Source of the DNA: SR-FBR-E99 sp963732365
GTDB taxonomy: Bacteria > Bacteroidota > Bacteroidia > Bacteroidales > VadinHA17
Reading direction: 5' to 3'
Assembly: GCA_963732365.1 (NCBI GenBank)
Contig: CAVSZC010000004.1
Location: 1-64,000, forward strand
DNA: 64,000 bases
A program made the translations under genes and the position numbers. Each line of letters begins with the position of its first letter. Position 1 is the stretch's first letter. Under the pieces are notes generated by a model. That model saw only the letters and a program-made list of their open reading frames with translations. It was not told the origin of the DNA and made no database searches. Positions 52,341-62,068 of the stretch are shown here, piece after piece.

Positions 52341-53756
52341 TTATTTTATATTCTTGTAATGTTCGTAGCGTCTCAGTATGTCATCGACATACCTGTTCAC
52401 CGCCACGCCCTGACGAAGGAGGCCGTGGCTGACCACAGGGTCACGGTAATATGACGGATCTGATTTGCGTTCAAGGAAGAGCGCAACATTGTTTTCCCAC
52501 CTGGCAGGATTAAGCCCGTTCTTCTCAGCCAGCTTCATGGCGTCAAGCACATGTCCCTGCCCGGCGTTATATGATGCCAGTATGAATTTAATCCTCTCCT
52601 CCGGATCAGGAACTCTCTCGTCGAAGATATCATTAAGATACCTGATGAAACGTATTCCCGCGTAGACATTGTTCTCAACGGAACGCGTGACATCAAGGCC
52701 AAAATGCTCGCCCGTGGAAGGCATCACCTGCATGAGACCGTAAGCCCCGCGCGATGATGTCACCGAAGGATTAAAGGCCGACTCCTGGTATATCAGTGAA
52801 GCAACCAGCCGCCAGTCCCATCCTATCGAGTCACTGTAATTCCTTATAATATCATCGTACGGCGATACTTTCCCGGTTTGGGTGGCAAAATACTCTGACG
52901 TGGCTACACGTACCGGACGGATACCCTTGAAGTACTTTGTCTCAAGATAGGCGAATTCACGTGTGGTCTTAAATCCTGTTATCCAGCTGTTTAGTTCCTC
53001 GAGCAGCATGTCAGTCCCCTTGCGGCTTACCGTCCATGCAATATTCTGCGGGAAACTCACCGGTGTGGCAAGATCAAGCTCATTGTTAAGCGAACCTATG
53101 ATGTTGGCCATGTAATCGTCACAGACCGTATATTCTATCTCACCGCGTGCCACCTGGAGCGCGAGCTCTTCAGCATCAAAAGGGACCTCGATCACTTCTA
53201 TTTCTGTTCCGGTCTCGCGCTCGAGGCTGTATAGCCTCTGGGCAAATGAAGACCCTTTTTGCACATATACCGTCTTTCCTTCGAGGTCAAGCTGGTTTCT
53301 TACCATCAGGCTTTCAATCTCGCCCGAGGTCATCTTCGACCATCCGTTGGGTTTTCGCTGCACGAGCACCTGGCTGGCCTGCATAAGAGGCTCTGTGAAG
53401 CGCATCTGCTCTTTACGGTCAGCGCTGACTGACAGACCTATTGCAACAAGATCAGCTTCGCCCCTGTCAAGCAACTGCAAAGCCTCATCGATATCATTAC
53501 GCGCAATGATCTCAAGTTCTAGGTCAAGGTGGTCAGCAAACTTCTTCAGCAGTTCAAAGTGGAAACCCATTGGCTCCCCCCTGTAGATGAAGTAACTGGT
53601 ATGGTTGATATTTGTAACTACCCTTATCCTGCCCTCCGTGAGGATTGCATCAAGATCACGGTTCGGCAGAACATCAGATTTTGTCCTGCCAATCTCCTGA
53701 TCGCAAGAGATTACCGATAGAAAAACAATAAACAAAAATGTAATAAATCTCCTCAA
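52341..53756 (-). CDS. mltF: MltF-like membrane-bound lytic murein transglycosylase
   Basis: A 471-residue lipoprotein; the start is a TTG at 53756 (no ATG fits), and the signal MRRFITFLFIVFLSVISC ends in Cys18. Residues about 40-270 form a solute-binding (SBP_bac_3) domain with LDAILTEGRIRVVTNINHTS and MGFHFELLKKFADHLDLELE. Residues about 290-440 form an SLT lytic transglycosylase domain with the catalytic Glu in LIYQESAFNPSVTSSRGAYG, then LMQVMPSTGEHFGLD and ASYNAGQGHVLDA. It cuts peptidoglycan glycan chains to 1,6-anhydromuropeptides. The binding domain regulates MltF activity in other bacteria. Confidence 0.94.
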   Translation of the reverse strand: MRRFITFLFIVFLSVISCDQEIGRTKSDVLPNRDLDAILTEGRIRVVTNINHTSYFIYRGEPMGFHFELLKKFADHLDLELEIIARNDIDEALQLLDRGEADLVAIGLSVSADRKEQMRFTEPLMQASQVLVQRKPNGWSKMTSGEIESLMVRNQLDLEGKTVYVQKGSSFAQRLYSLERETGTEIEVIEVPFDAEELALQVARGEIEYTVCDDYMANIIGSLNNELDLATPVSFPQNIAWTVSRKGTDMLLEELNSWITGFKTTREFAYLETKYFKGIRPVRVATSEYFATQTGKVSPYDDIIRNYSDSIGWDWRLVASLIYQESAFNPSVTSSRGAYGLMQVMPSTGEHFGLDVTRSVENNVYAGIRFIRYLNDIFDERVPDPEERIKFILASYNAGQGHVLDAMKLAEKNGLNPARWENNVALFLERKSDPSYYRDPVVSHGLLRQGVAVNRYVDDILRRYEHYKNIK

Positions 53757-53812
53757 AATAAAACAAATTAGTCCGACAATGTAACAATCCTATTCCTGAA
53801 TTGTTGAGCCCG

Positions 53813-53820
53813 CAAAGGTA
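53813..53820 (-). promoter_or_regulatory. Predicted -7 box of the mltF promoter
   Basis: TACCTTTG on the minus strand, a perfect TAnnTTTG, about 57 bases before the mltF start. Confidence 0.45.
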
Positions 53821-53830
53821 GTCATTTATT

Positions 53831-55735
53831 TTAATCGTAGAACGTCCAGGTGATACCGTACCGGAACATCCTGACATTCAGAGGGTAACCTGGTATTAGA
53901 GAGTAATCATACCCGGTCGATCCGGAGTTCACATGATCAAACATAAGAAAAACCCGGGTACGTTTCAATTTAAAATTGAGGAAGATATTAACAAAAGGAT
54001 AATTTCCTGTTTCGGCTGCGGTCTGGTTGAAATATCTGCCCGTGGCAGGGACATACTGCATCGCATTATAAAGCGTATGTGCCATGGCTTCTGCTCCGAG
54101 CTGTACATTCAGATCCCCTCCTGTTGAACTGAACCTGAAGAGGTGTTCGAAGAAGAGAGCTGTCCGTCCGGTTGCGAGCGGGAGGCTCAAAACATCGTTA
54201 TTACTGCTCTGCTGCAGGAGGAAAGTGTTATCCCAGTGGATCTTCCAGAAGACAAACTCCTTCGAGAGAGTAAGTGATGCTACTGACAGTCCGCCCTCAT
54301 GCTGGGCAGGCATGGTGTCAGTTCCCATATATAGAAAGTTGTCAATTACGGCGTAGTTGAACCTGATGCCCGTCCTCCGTTCGGGCCAAACGATTGATGA
54401 GCCCAGGGTCACGCGAAACTCCCTTCCGAAATCATTCTGCCATGAGAAGTTGTTCGATCCCCACCGGTTGTACCAGAATGAGGGGGTGATGCTGGCCACG
54501 TTGCCGGTTGCATCCCAGGTGATTGTTCCCTTGCTGACCTTGAAATCCTTGAAAATGCGTCCGTCAACGGCGAAATCACCTGCCCTGTACCCCTGGAACC
54601 ACAGATCGCCGGTAGCCATCCACCCGAACTTGTCACCTATATTATTGAATACCTTGCCGGTAAGAACCAGTGAACTCTGCTTGCTGGTGACGGTGTCAGG
54701 CCTTGTGAGGGTGTCGCCCGGCATCACCTGCATGAAGTCACGCAGTTCGCTTCTCACTCCCGCTCCTGCTCCTATCCTGAAGCGGCCCTGACTACCGGCG
54801 GCCAGGTCAACCCTCAGTGTGTTCGAAAGGAGCCCCTGTGACAGGGAGTCCTCTGAGGATGTAGTGCTTATCATAACAGTATCATAGAACCCCGACATTG
54901 GGTAATCGTCAAAGTACCTCCTCTTGGTCCACTCATATGATCCTATATATGAGAAGCTTAATGGCCCTGTCCGGGTCATCTCGCCCGTCACCGTATCCCT
55001 CTTGCCGCCCGGGGAATATCGCTGCACCAGCATCAGGTGCCTGTTCTTCAGACGGCTTTCTGCATTGTTGACCTCGTTCAGCTTTACGGGCACATCTTCC
55101 GGCTCGTACTGGCCCAGGAACTCTTCGCCCACAATGCCTCCGTTCTCTTCGGTCTCATGATTGTTGATCCCTGCTGTGAAGTATGAGGTATACTGGTCTC
55201 CGTTATACGACGTATGAAACAGGAAGGTCTTGTCGACTGCCTTCTGGTTGTCATATTGCCCCCGGGCAGAGACAATATCATATATCAGTCCGAAGTTCAG
55301 CCTCCGGTTGACGTTCTGCGCATGTCTCACCCTGAAGGTCTGTTCAGACTTCTGGCGGGCTCCTCCGTTAGTCCATGCTATCTCGGTGAAAGGCACCTGC
55401 GTGTTTATGAAGCGGGTGCGTGACGGGGTGTACATGAACGGGAGGTAATATGAAAAGAGGAACCTGTCAGGCTTCCAGTCACGGTCGAAGAAGTTGATCT
55501 GGTAAAGGGGCTGGCCGTAATTACCAGGGTAGGCATTGAACGGTGAATATTTATCCGTGACGCGATAGCGGTTGCTGAGAGAGAAGGCCGTATCGAGTGG
55601 AACAGCAATCTCCGTCGTGAAATCGGAAGAGAGTGTCCACTGTCGTGTTACCCTCACGGCAGTGGTGTCATCCTCCTGCGCCAGGAGAGTGACAGGGAGT
55701 AACATCAGAGCTATATGTGCTAACAGGAGGCGCAT
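53831..55735 (-). CDS. Putative porin (Porin_10 family)
   Basis: About 634 residues from the ATG at 55735 (the open frame starts three codons earlier with a TTG). A signal peptide (MRLLLAHIALMLLPVTLLAQ) is followed by a short Thr-rich stretch and a long beta-barrel. The family opening is YSPFNAYPGNYGQPLYQINF, then FFDRDWKPDRFLFSYYLPFM and FTEIAWTNGGARQKSEQTF. It ends with an aromatic C-terminal strand, GITWTFYD, as in outer membrane barrels. It is encoded right after the division cluster, separated from ftsZ by a terminator. What it transports is unknown. Confidence 0.88.
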   Translation of the reverse strand: MRLLLAHIALMLLPVTLLAQEDDTTAVRVTRQWTLSSDFTTEIAVPLDTAFSLSNRYRVTDKYSPFNAYPGNYGQPLYQINFFDRDWKPDRFLFSYYLPFMYTPSRTRFINTQVPFTEIAWTNGGARQKSEQTFRVRHAQNVNRRLNFGLIYDIVSARGQYDNQKAVDKTFLFHTSYNGDQYTSYFTAGINNHETEENGGIVGEEFLGQYEPEDVPVKLNEVNNAESRLKNRHLMLVQRYSPGGKRDTVTGEMTRTGPLSFSYIGSYEWTKRRYFDDYPMSGFYDTVMISTTSSEDSLSQGLLSNTLRVDLAAGSQGRFRIGAGAGVRSELRDFMQVMPGDTLTRPDTVTSKQSSLVLTGKVFNNIGDKFGWMATGDLWFQGYRAGDFAVDGRIFKDFKVSKGTITWDATGNVASITPSFWYNRWGSNNFSWQNDFGREFRVTLGSSIVWPERRTGIRFNYAVIDNFLYMGTDTMPAQHEGGLSVASLTLSKEFVFWKIHWDNTFLLQQSSNNDVLSLPLATGRTALFFEHLFRFSSTGGDLNVQLGAEAMAHTLYNAMQYVPATGRYFNQTAAETGNYPFVNIFLNFKLKRTRVFLMFDHVNSGSTGYDYSLIPGYPLNVRMFRYGITWTFYD

Positions 55736-55741
55736 AAGGCA

Positions 55742-55749
55742 CAAATTTA
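55742..55749 (-). promoter_or_regulatory. Predicted -7 box of the porin gene
   Basis: TAAATTTG on the minus strand, a perfect TAnnTTTG, with only TGCCTT between it and the ATG at 55735; a leaderless or nearly leaderless transcript is expected. Confidence 0.5.
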
Positions 55750-55793
55750 CTCAAAAAGTGACATCTGCCCCGGGGAAAGTGACGGAGAGGGGT

Positions 55794-55828
55794 AAAAAAT
55801 GGTCCGGCTGCCAGATGGCAACCGGACC
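55794..55828 (-). terminator. Rho-independent terminator after ftsZ
   Basis: On the minus strand a 12-bp stem GGTCCGGTTGCC/GGCAGCCGGACC with a 4-base loop and one G-U pair, followed by ATTTTTTA. It ends the murD-ftsZ transcript 35 bases after the ftsZ stop. Confidence 0.92.
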
Positions 55829-55863
55829 GGTGAACAACAACCATATAATGACAAAAAAAGAAA

Positions 55864-57342
55864 TCAGTCTACATTGTCATTCAGGTAGGCATTGTTTTCC
55901 CTGATGACAGGCTGGTTATCCTCGTCGAGGCTCAGCGTGAATTTTGACACTTTGCTGCCTGCGGCTTTGTTTGCGGTATGAAGGGCTATCTTCTTCCGCA
56001 CATAGGCTGGCACCTCCTCAAAATCTTCGATGTTGTCACTCATCGACTGTGTCGAGAGACCCTCGTTCTTGATCACGTTCTGCATGTGCTTGAGTTTGCG
56101 GAGCGTCCCCTCGTTCTTGTCTGAGGGTGGAGGGGCGGGGCGGGCAGGAGCAGGGTTAATGCTTATGTCACCCTCAATGTCGAAGTCTATGGTACCCTGG
56201 TTGATCCCGGCGGGCGGGGGGGAGCCGCGGTGAACGGGGCGGGAGGAACGCACTATGTAGTGCGAGTCAGCCTCCTCAGTACCCTCTGTGAGAGAGGGCT
56301 GCTGCGGAGCATTCAGACTGACTACCTCTCTCCTCTTCTCAGGCCTGTAACCGTCAAGGTCAGCGCTGGCCTCAAAGCCAGTGGCCACCACGGTGACGCT
56401 GATGGCGTCGCCCAGTGACTCGTCAGTCGACAGCCCCCTGATGATGAGTGCATCATCGGAGACGGCCTCATACACGAAGTCGGTGAGCTCACCAAGCTCA
56501 TCCATCGTTATCTCGTTCTCACCCGTGCCCGACTTTATGTTGAGCAGTATACTGCGGGCACCGGTGATGTCGTTTGAACTGAGGAGAGGAGAGGTCAGAG
56601 CAGCCTCGATGGCATGCGTTGAACGGTCTTCGCCCGAGGCCGTGCCAATACCCATGAGTGCCACGCCGGAGTTTCGCATCACGGTGTCAACATCGGCAAA
56701 GTCTACGTTGATATACCCGGTGCAGGTGATTATCTCCGCTATCCCTCTCACGGCATTGGAGAGTACATCATCAGCCCTGGCGAAGGCAGCCGAGACCCCC
56801 TCGTCACCGTAGATCTCCCTGAGGCGTTCGTTGTTGATTACAATCAATGAGTCGACCTTATCTTTCAGCTCATTGATGCCGCTGATAGCCAGCTTAATAC
56901 GATGATTAAGCTCTGAGCGGAAAGGTATGGTGACCACGGCGACGGTCAGATAACCGGCATCCCTGCAGGCTTTTGCAATCACGGGAGCTGCCCCTGTTCC
57001 GGTGCCTCCTCCCATCCCTGCGGTAATGAATACCATCTTTGTGTTGCCTGACAATGCCTCCATCACGTTATCAAGGTTCTCGATGGCTGACGCCCTGCCT
57101 CTCTCAGGCTGGCTGCCGGCGCCAAGACCTTCGGTGGTGGTCTCGCCTATCTGTACCTTGACAGGGACGGGGCTTTTCGTAAGAGACTGCTGATCAGTGT
57201 TGCAGACGATGAAATTCACATCCCTGATACCCCGGCGGAACATATGATTGACAGCATTGCTGCCTCCTCCGCCGATGCCCAGCACCTTTATTATCGATGA
57301 CCGCTCTACCGGCAGGTCAAAATTCATCAGATCTTCTGACAT
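55864..57342 (-). CDS. ftsZ: Cell division protein FtsZ
   Basis: A 492-residue tubulin-like GTPase that forms the division ring. The GTPase domain (about 15-330) has GIGGGGSNAVNHMFRRG, FIVCNTDQQSL, the signature GGGTGTGAAPVIAK and the T7-type NVDFADVDTVM. A long variable linker (about 335-470) rich in Pro, Ser and Arg follows, and the C-terminal peptide ends NNAYLNDNVD, the Bacteroidetes form that binds FtsA. Last gene of the cluster, 17 bases after ftsA. Confidence 0.98.
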   Translation of the reverse strand: MSEDLMNFDLPVERSSIIKVLGIGGGGSNAVNHMFRRGIRDVNFIVCNTDQQSLTKSPVPVKVQIGETTTEGLGAGSQPERGRASAIENLDNVMEALSGNTKMVFITAGMGGGTGTGAAPVIAKACRDAGYLTVAVVTIPFRSELNHRIKLAISGINELKDKVDSLIVINNERLREIYGDEGVSAAFARADDVLSNAVRGIAEIITCTGYINVDFADVDTVMRNSGVALMGIGTASGEDRSTHAIEAALTSPLLSSNDITGARSILLNIKSGTGENEITMDELGELTDFVYEAVSDDALIIRGLSTDESLGDAISVTVVATGFEASADLDGYRPEKRREVVSLNAPQQPSLTEGTEEADSHYIVRSSRPVHRGSPPPAGINQGTIDFDIEGDISINPAPARPAPPPSDKNEGTLRKLKHMQNVIKNEGLSTQSMSDNIEDFEEVPAYVRKKIALHTANKAAGSKVSKFTLSLDEDNQPVIRENNAYLNDNVD

Positions 57343-57359
57343 ATACGTTCCGTTTTAGG

Positions 57360-58766
57360 TTATTTGACGGGGTTGTCATCGAGACGTTCATCTGTCGCCT
57401 CAATTATCTTATCCCAAATGTTCTTAAACTTTTCACCAAAATTGAAAGAGCCCTTCGACGGGGTTTGCTCATCTTGCTGGTTGGGCACAGCTGTCTCTGT
57501 CTCAACCTCAACCTCAACCTTCTCCTCACGCTGGTGCCTGGCTGCAAGCGGCTGCCTGACTTCCGGCTCCGGCTTCCTGTCACCGAAGCGAAGCGTCTTC
57601 CCGCTCTCTTCCAGGAACTCAAGTCCCTTCATGATGAGACCGACGCTTGTGGCGTACATGGGCTGGTTTATCTCGTCCCTGGCTTTTCCCGTGAGATGAA
57701 CGTTGGGCAGCCCCAGGCGGACATCCATTGCGGTCTTGTACTTGACAAGCTGCGGCAGGTTCTTGAGCATTGCTCCTCCGCCGGTGATCACCACCCCTGC
57801 GGTAAGCTTCTCGGCAAAGCCTGAGTTCTGTATCTCGAAGTTGACAGCATCGAGTATCTCTTCCATACGGCTCTGGATGATATAGGCCAGGTTCTTGAAC
57901 GATATCTCTTTTGGTTCTCGTCCGGCGATACCCGGGATGGAGACTACCTTGTTCTCTGGCGCGATGTCACCGATGGCGTAACCGAACTTGATCTTCAGGT
58001 CTTCTGCATGCTTCTGGAGGATTGAGCATCCCTCCCTGATATCGGCGGTGACCATATTGCCGCCAAAGGGTATCACGGCTGTATGCCTGATAACATTATC
58101 ATAATAGATGGCCACGTCTGTCGTTCCGCCCCCTATGTCGACAAGAACCACACCTGCCTCCCTCTCCTCGTCAGTCAGGACAGCCTCCGATGAGGCCAGG
58201 GGCTCAAGCACCAGGCTCACCAGCTCCATGTCTGCCTTGTTGATGCATCGCTCTATGTTACGGGCTGACGCTATCTGGCCGATTACGATGTGGAAGTTCG
58301 CTTCGAGACGTTTGCCGCACATCCCCACAGGGTTGTTGATGCCCGACTCATTGTCGACTATGTATGTCTGAGGGATGACATGAATGATCTCCTCACCGAC
58401 ATCAATCGGCAATTTGTACATGTCAGCCGTGAGGCGGCGGATATCGCTGTGGTCGATCTCGCTGTCATGAGAGTCACGTGAGATGTACCCCCGTGCCATC
58501 TTGCTCTTGATGTGCCTTCCGGCAATACCTACGAAGACGTCGGTGAGTACCATGCCGGTCCTCGCCTCAAGGTCATCAACGGTAGTCCTGATGGCCCTGA
58601 CAGTCTCTTCGATGTTAAGCACCACACCACGCTTCACGCCTGTTGATGGTGTGTTGCTCAGTCCGAGGATCTCGATGCCCCCGTTTCCGTCACTGCGCCC
58701 GACAATGGCAACGATCTTCGTCGTGCCGATGTCAATGGCTGCTACTAACTGATCTTTACTGCTCAT
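57360..58766 (-). CDS. ftsA: Cell division protein FtsA
   Basis: A 468-residue actin-like protein that ties FtsZ filaments to the membrane. It begins QLVAAIDIGTTKIVAIVGR, has the 1C domain (about 85-165), the phosphate-2 block VVLVDIGGGTTDVAIYYD and the adenosine block GVVITGGGAMLKNLPQL. A charged linker (about 390-440, KVEVEVETETAV) precedes a short basic amphipathic end (NFGEKFKNIWDKIIEATDE) for membrane binding. Between ftsQ (28-base gap) and ftsZ. Confidence 0.97.
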   Translation of the reverse strand: MSSKDQLVAAIDIGTTKIVAIVGRSDGNGGIEILGLSNTPSTGVKRGVVLNIEETVRAIRTTVDDLEARTGMVLTDVFVGIAGRHIKSKMARGYISRDSHDSEIDHSDIRRLTADMYKLPIDVGEEIIHVIPQTYIVDNESGINNPVGMCGKRLEANFHIVIGQIASARNIERCINKADMELVSLVLEPLASSEAVLTDEEREAGVVLVDIGGGTTDVAIYYDNVIRHTAVIPFGGNMVTADIREGCSILQKHAEDLKIKFGYAIGDIAPENKVVSIPGIAGREPKEISFKNLAYIIQSRMEEILDAVNFEIQNSGFAEKLTAGVVITGGGAMLKNLPQLVKYKTAMDVRLGLPNVHLTGKARDEINQPMYATSVGLIMKGLEFLEESGKTLRFGDRKPEPEVRQPLAARHQREEKVEVEVETETAVPNQQDEQTPSKGSFNFGEKFKNIWDKIIEATDERLDDNPVK

Positions 58767-58794
58767 AGAATTTATTTATATGGTTGTTCAACTT

Positions 58795-59568
58795 TCATCT
58801 TCTCTGGCAGACAACCTGCCCCTTGTATTCGATATTCACTTTTTTGTACCTTTCCCATCCGGCCTCCGGCATCGCTTCACGGTAGAAAACCAGCAGGTTA
58901 TTGAACTTCTCCCCGTAATTCTCCGCCTTCCCGAGTTCAATAATGTGATTCCCCACCCGCGGTACCATCGTCACCCTGCCACTGCGTGACATGCTGATAT
59001 GGTCAATCATTGAATCCCAGAAGCTGTCACCTTTTATAAAATTCACCAGTTCAAAGGCACGGACAAGATTTTCTGTCTTTTCTGACTCGTAAATGTTCAT
59101 CCCAGTCATTTGCCCGGGATTGAACAGCATATCTACCTCAACGATATGTAGGTGAGGGGTATAAAGGTTATGGCGGCGCATTATCACCCCTTCGCGGTCA
59201 ATGAAGAAATCACCGCCGTACGATGCCACCACTCTCATGACCGGCTCACGCTGGTCTGTATAGACGTGCAGCTTCCTGTCGGTCGAGAACCAAACCTCTG
59301 CTACCTTCAGCTCCTTGAATGTCTTAACCTTGTCTTCGATGTCAGAAAGGGGTATTTCGTTCCTTCTCATGCCGGTGACCCTTATCCCGGTTGACCTGAC
59401 GAGGTTCATCAAATCAGCCTCAGTGACAAACTGGTGCCGTGCCGAGTCAGCAATTGTTATCTCCAGCCCGGTGCATACCGAGTCACTGCTTTTGTGCCCA
59501 AGGTACAGAGGGGTGAAGAGTATAAATACTCCGATACATGCAGTCAATATTTTCATCAGCAGGCTCAT
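58795..59568 (-). CDS. ftsQ: Cell division protein FtsQ/DivIB
   Basis: A 257-residue bitopic protein: a short cytoplasmic end, one membrane helix (LMKILTACIGVFILFTPLYL), then a POTRA-like domain (about 30-105) with EADLMNLVRSTGIRVTGM and the beta domain (about 110-230) with VWFSTDRKLHVYTDQREPVMRV-type strands and FFIDREGVIMRRH. It holds the FtsBL-FtsQ complex together at the septum. Its start overlaps the murC stop by 4 bases. Sequence conservation of the family is low, but the position fixes the call. Confidence 0.92.
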   Translation of the reverse strand: MSLLMKILTACIGVFILFTPLYLGHKSSDSVCTGLEITIADSARHQFVTEADLMNLVRSTGIRVTGMRRNEIPLSDIEDKVKTFKELKVAEVWFSTDRKLHVYTDQREPVMRVVASYGGDFFIDREGVIMRRHNLYTPHLHIVEVDMLFNPGQMTGMNIYESEKTENLVRAFELVNFIKGDSFWDSMIDHISMSRSGRVTMVPRVGNHIIELGKAENYGEKFNNLLVFYREAMPEAGWERYKKVNIEYKGQVVCQRR

Positions 59569-60956
59569 GAGTATCGTCTCTTCAGCATTGCAGTTATCGG
59601 TTCCACAAACCGGTCAATGTCACCGGCACCAATTGTAAGAAGAAGGCCTTCCTCAATATTTCCGAGTGCAGAAAGCAATTCGTCTCTGGTGACTTCCTTC
59701 ACATTTTTGTTTTTCATTAATCCGGCTATCATCCCCGATGACACACCCGGTATGGGATTCTCCCTTGCCGGATAAAGCGTCAGCAGCAGAACATTATCTA
59801 TCCTGTCAAGTGCTGCGGCAAAGCCTTCGGCAAAATCGCGGGTGCGGCTGTACAGGTGAGGCTGGAAGACAGCGGTGACCTTTCTTCCGGGGTAGAAATC
59901 GCGCACGGCGCTGACAAGTGCGTTTATCTCCTGCGGGTGATGAGCGTAGTCGTCAATATATGTTACCTGCGGACTGCTGAACCGGACGTCAAACCTGCGC
60001 TGCACACCCTGGTAGTGAAGCAGGGCGTTGCGTATCGCCTGCGGTTCAGCCCCGGCACACCATGCTGCAGCGGCCGCAGCAGTGGCATTGAGAATGTTCA
60101 CCATGCCCGGAAGGAGCAGCCTGACGTTAGTGATCGGTTCACCCGGGGTGATTATGTCAAACCTGTAGTAACCGTCACCCTTCTCGATATCAGAAATCCT
60201 GAAAGATGCCTTCTCCCCTGTTCCGTAACTGTAAACCGTCACACCTTCGGGAGCGGAGAGGGCCGGCAATACAGCCTCATGCATGATGATGGTTCCGCCC
60301 TTTCTGACGCGGTGGCAGAATTGACTGTAGGCCTCGACCATGGTCTCTGCATTACCATAAATATCAAGATGGTCGGGGTCGATGGCGGTGATGACTGCTA
60401 TCAGCGGCGAGAGACGCAGGAACGACCTGTCGAACTCATCTGCCTCCATGACAGCATACCTGCTCTGCGAGAGCAGCAGGTTCGTATTATAGTTCCTGGA
60501 TATGCCTCCCAGGAACGCCGAACAACCAATATGTGACACTGTCAGCAGGTGGGCTGTCATGGTGCTGACGGTCGTTTTACCGTGGGTGCCGGCAACGGCA
60601 ATGGCATCGGTCTCTTCGGAGATGAATCCCAGTATCTCGGACCTCTTGTACAGGGTATATCCCCTGTCTCTAAAGAAGTTAAGAAGGAGGCTCTCTTTAG
60701 GTATGGCAGGGGTAAAGACCACCATCACCCTGTCGCGGGCGGAAGGCTCATCGAAGAGGGGAGGCAGCGAGGCGATGTCATCCTCATATGTTATCCTGCA
60801 CCCCTCCTGCTCAAGCTCATCAGTGAGATGGCTTCTGGTGCGGTCATAGCCGCAGACACAGAATCCCCCGGCAAGGAAATAGCGTGCCAGGGCACTCATG
60901 CCTATCCCTCCTATGCCAAGGAAATAAATCCCTTCTATGTTCGTCAGCCCCTTCAT
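59565..60956 (-). CDS. murC: UDP-N-acetylmuramate--L-alanine ligase
   Basis: A 463-residue ligase that adds L-alanine to UDP-MurNAc, the first peptide step of peptidoglycan. Blocks: GIGGIGMSALARYFLAGG at the start, the P-loop AGTHGKTTVSTM, EADEFDRSFLRLSP, ITAIDPDHLDIYG, and YIDDYAHHPQEINAL and FQPHLYSRTRDFAEGF in the C-terminal domain. All three Mur ligase domains are present. Overlaps both murG and ftsQ by 4 bases. Confidence 0.97.
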   Translation of the reverse strand: MKGLTNIEGIYFLGIGGIGMSALARYFLAGGFCVCGYDRTRSHLTDELEQEGCRITYEDDIASLPPLFDEPSARDRVMVVFTPAIPKESLLLNFFRDRGYTLYKRSEILGFISEETDAIAVAGTHGKTTVSTMTAHLLTVSHIGCSAFLGGISRNYNTNLLLSQSRYAVMEADEFDRSFLRLSPLIAVITAIDPDHLDIYGNAETMVEAYSQFCHRVRKGGTIIMHEAVLPALSAPEGVTVYSYGTGEKASFRISDIEKGDGYYRFDIITPGEPITNVRLLLPGMVNILNATAAAAAAWCAGAEPQAIRNALLHYQGVQRRFDVRFSSPQVTYIDDYAHHPQEINALVSAVRDFYPGRKVTAVFQPHLYSRTRDFAEGFAAALDRIDNVLLLTLYPARENPIPGVSSGMIAGLMKNKNVKEVTRDELLSALGNIEEGLLLTIGAGDIDRFVEPITAMLKRRYS

Positions 60957-62068
60957 CTCTTTACCAGTTTCAGTACTTCACGTGCAATGACCTCATCGGC
61001 GTTGCGTATTGCCAGTCTCTTGATATTTTCAGAAAGGATCGTCCGTTTTGACATGTCCTTAACCAGTGTCAGTGCTGTTTCCATAAGCGTTGAAGGGGCC
61101 TCGGCATCGGTCACGAGCAGGGCGGCGACCTTGTTCACCAGCGCCATGGCGTTGTGCGTCTGGTGATCCTCCGCCACGTTGGGTGACGGTACAAGGATCA
61201 CGGGTTTGCCCACCAGGGCAAGCTCGGAGATGGTTCCGGCGCCGGCACGTGAGATGATGATGTCGGCGGCGGCATAGGCCAGGTCCATACGATTGATGAA
61301 GCCTGCGACCCTGATGCAGTCTGTGCGTGCCGCTTCGGTCAGCTCGCGCATGCGGTCATAATAATGACTGCCGGTCTGCCATAGCACCTGTACCCCCTCA
61401 TCCGCAACAAGGCCTATGCCGCCGCCTACACTGTTATTGATCGTGCCGGCGCCGAGCGACCCGCCAAGCACAAGTATGACCTGCCTGCTCGCGTCAAGAC
61501 TGAAGTGCTCCAATGCCTCACTCCTCAGTACTGACAGGTTATCATATGCCTGTCTCACCGGATTGCCGGTAACCATTATCTTATCTTCCGGGAAGTATTT
61601 CTCCATCCCCTCATAGGCAACGCAAATCCTTTCTGCCTTGCGGGCAAGAAGCTTGTTCGTCACCCCGGCATAGCTGTTCTGCTCCTGTATCAGCGTCGGT
61701 ATGCCCATCCTCTGCGCCTGCTTCAGCACCGGACCCGAGGCATAGCCCCCTACACCGACGACGACATCAGGATTGTACCATCTTATTATTTTTTTTGCCT
61801 TGAGCATGCTCCTGAACAGCTTGCCTAACACGGTCACGTTCTTCAGGCTGATGCTTCTTACAAAACCGGCTATCTCAAGCCCTTCAATCGCATACCCTGC
61901 CTCAGGCACCTTCTGCATCTCCATGCGGCCGGTGGCGCCGACAAAAAGTATCTCAGCCCCGGGCTCAATCCGCTTCAGGGCATTGGCAATGGCAATGGCG
62001 GGGAAGAGGTGTCCGCCTGTGCCTCCTCCGCTGATGATAACCCTTATATTTCTTCCTGCCACGCTCAT
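60953..62068 (-). CDS. murG: MurG, lipid II-forming GlcNAc transferase
   Basis: A 371-residue GT-B glycosyltransferase that puts GlcNAc on lipid I at the inner face of the membrane. Marks: ISGGGTGGHLFPAIAIANAL, GVGGYASGPVLKQAQRMGIP, IQEQNSYAGVTNKLLAR, VLGGSLGAGTINNSV and the donor site SRAGAGTISELALVGKPVIL followed by DHQTHNA. Overlaps ftsW and murC by 4 bases each. Confidence 0.97.
   Translation of the reverse strand: MSVAGRNIRVIISGGGTGGHLFPAIAIANALKRIEPGAEILFVGATGRMEMQKVPEAGYAIEGLEIAGFVRSISLKNVTVLGKLFRSMLKAKKIIRWYNPDVVVGVGGYASGPVLKQAQRMGIPTLIQEQNSYAGVTNKLLARKAERICVAYEGMEKYFPEDKIMVTGNPVRQAYDNLSVLRSEALEHFSLDASRQVILVLGGSLGAGTINNSVGGGIGLVADEGVQVLWQTGSHYYDRMRELTEAARTDCIRVAGFINRMDLAYAAADIIISRAGAGTISELALVGKPVILVPSPNVAEDHQTHNAMALVNKVAALLVTDAEAPSTLMETALTLVKDMSKRTILSENIKRLAIRNADEVIAREVLKLVKR

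Noticed and set aside
52341..53756. Amino-acid ABC transporter binding protein
   Set aside because: The SBP domain is fused to a full lytic transglycosylase domain, which makes it MltF.
59856..60536. 226-codon plus-strand frame opposite murC
   Set aside because: Shadow of murC; no signal peptide, domain or start context.
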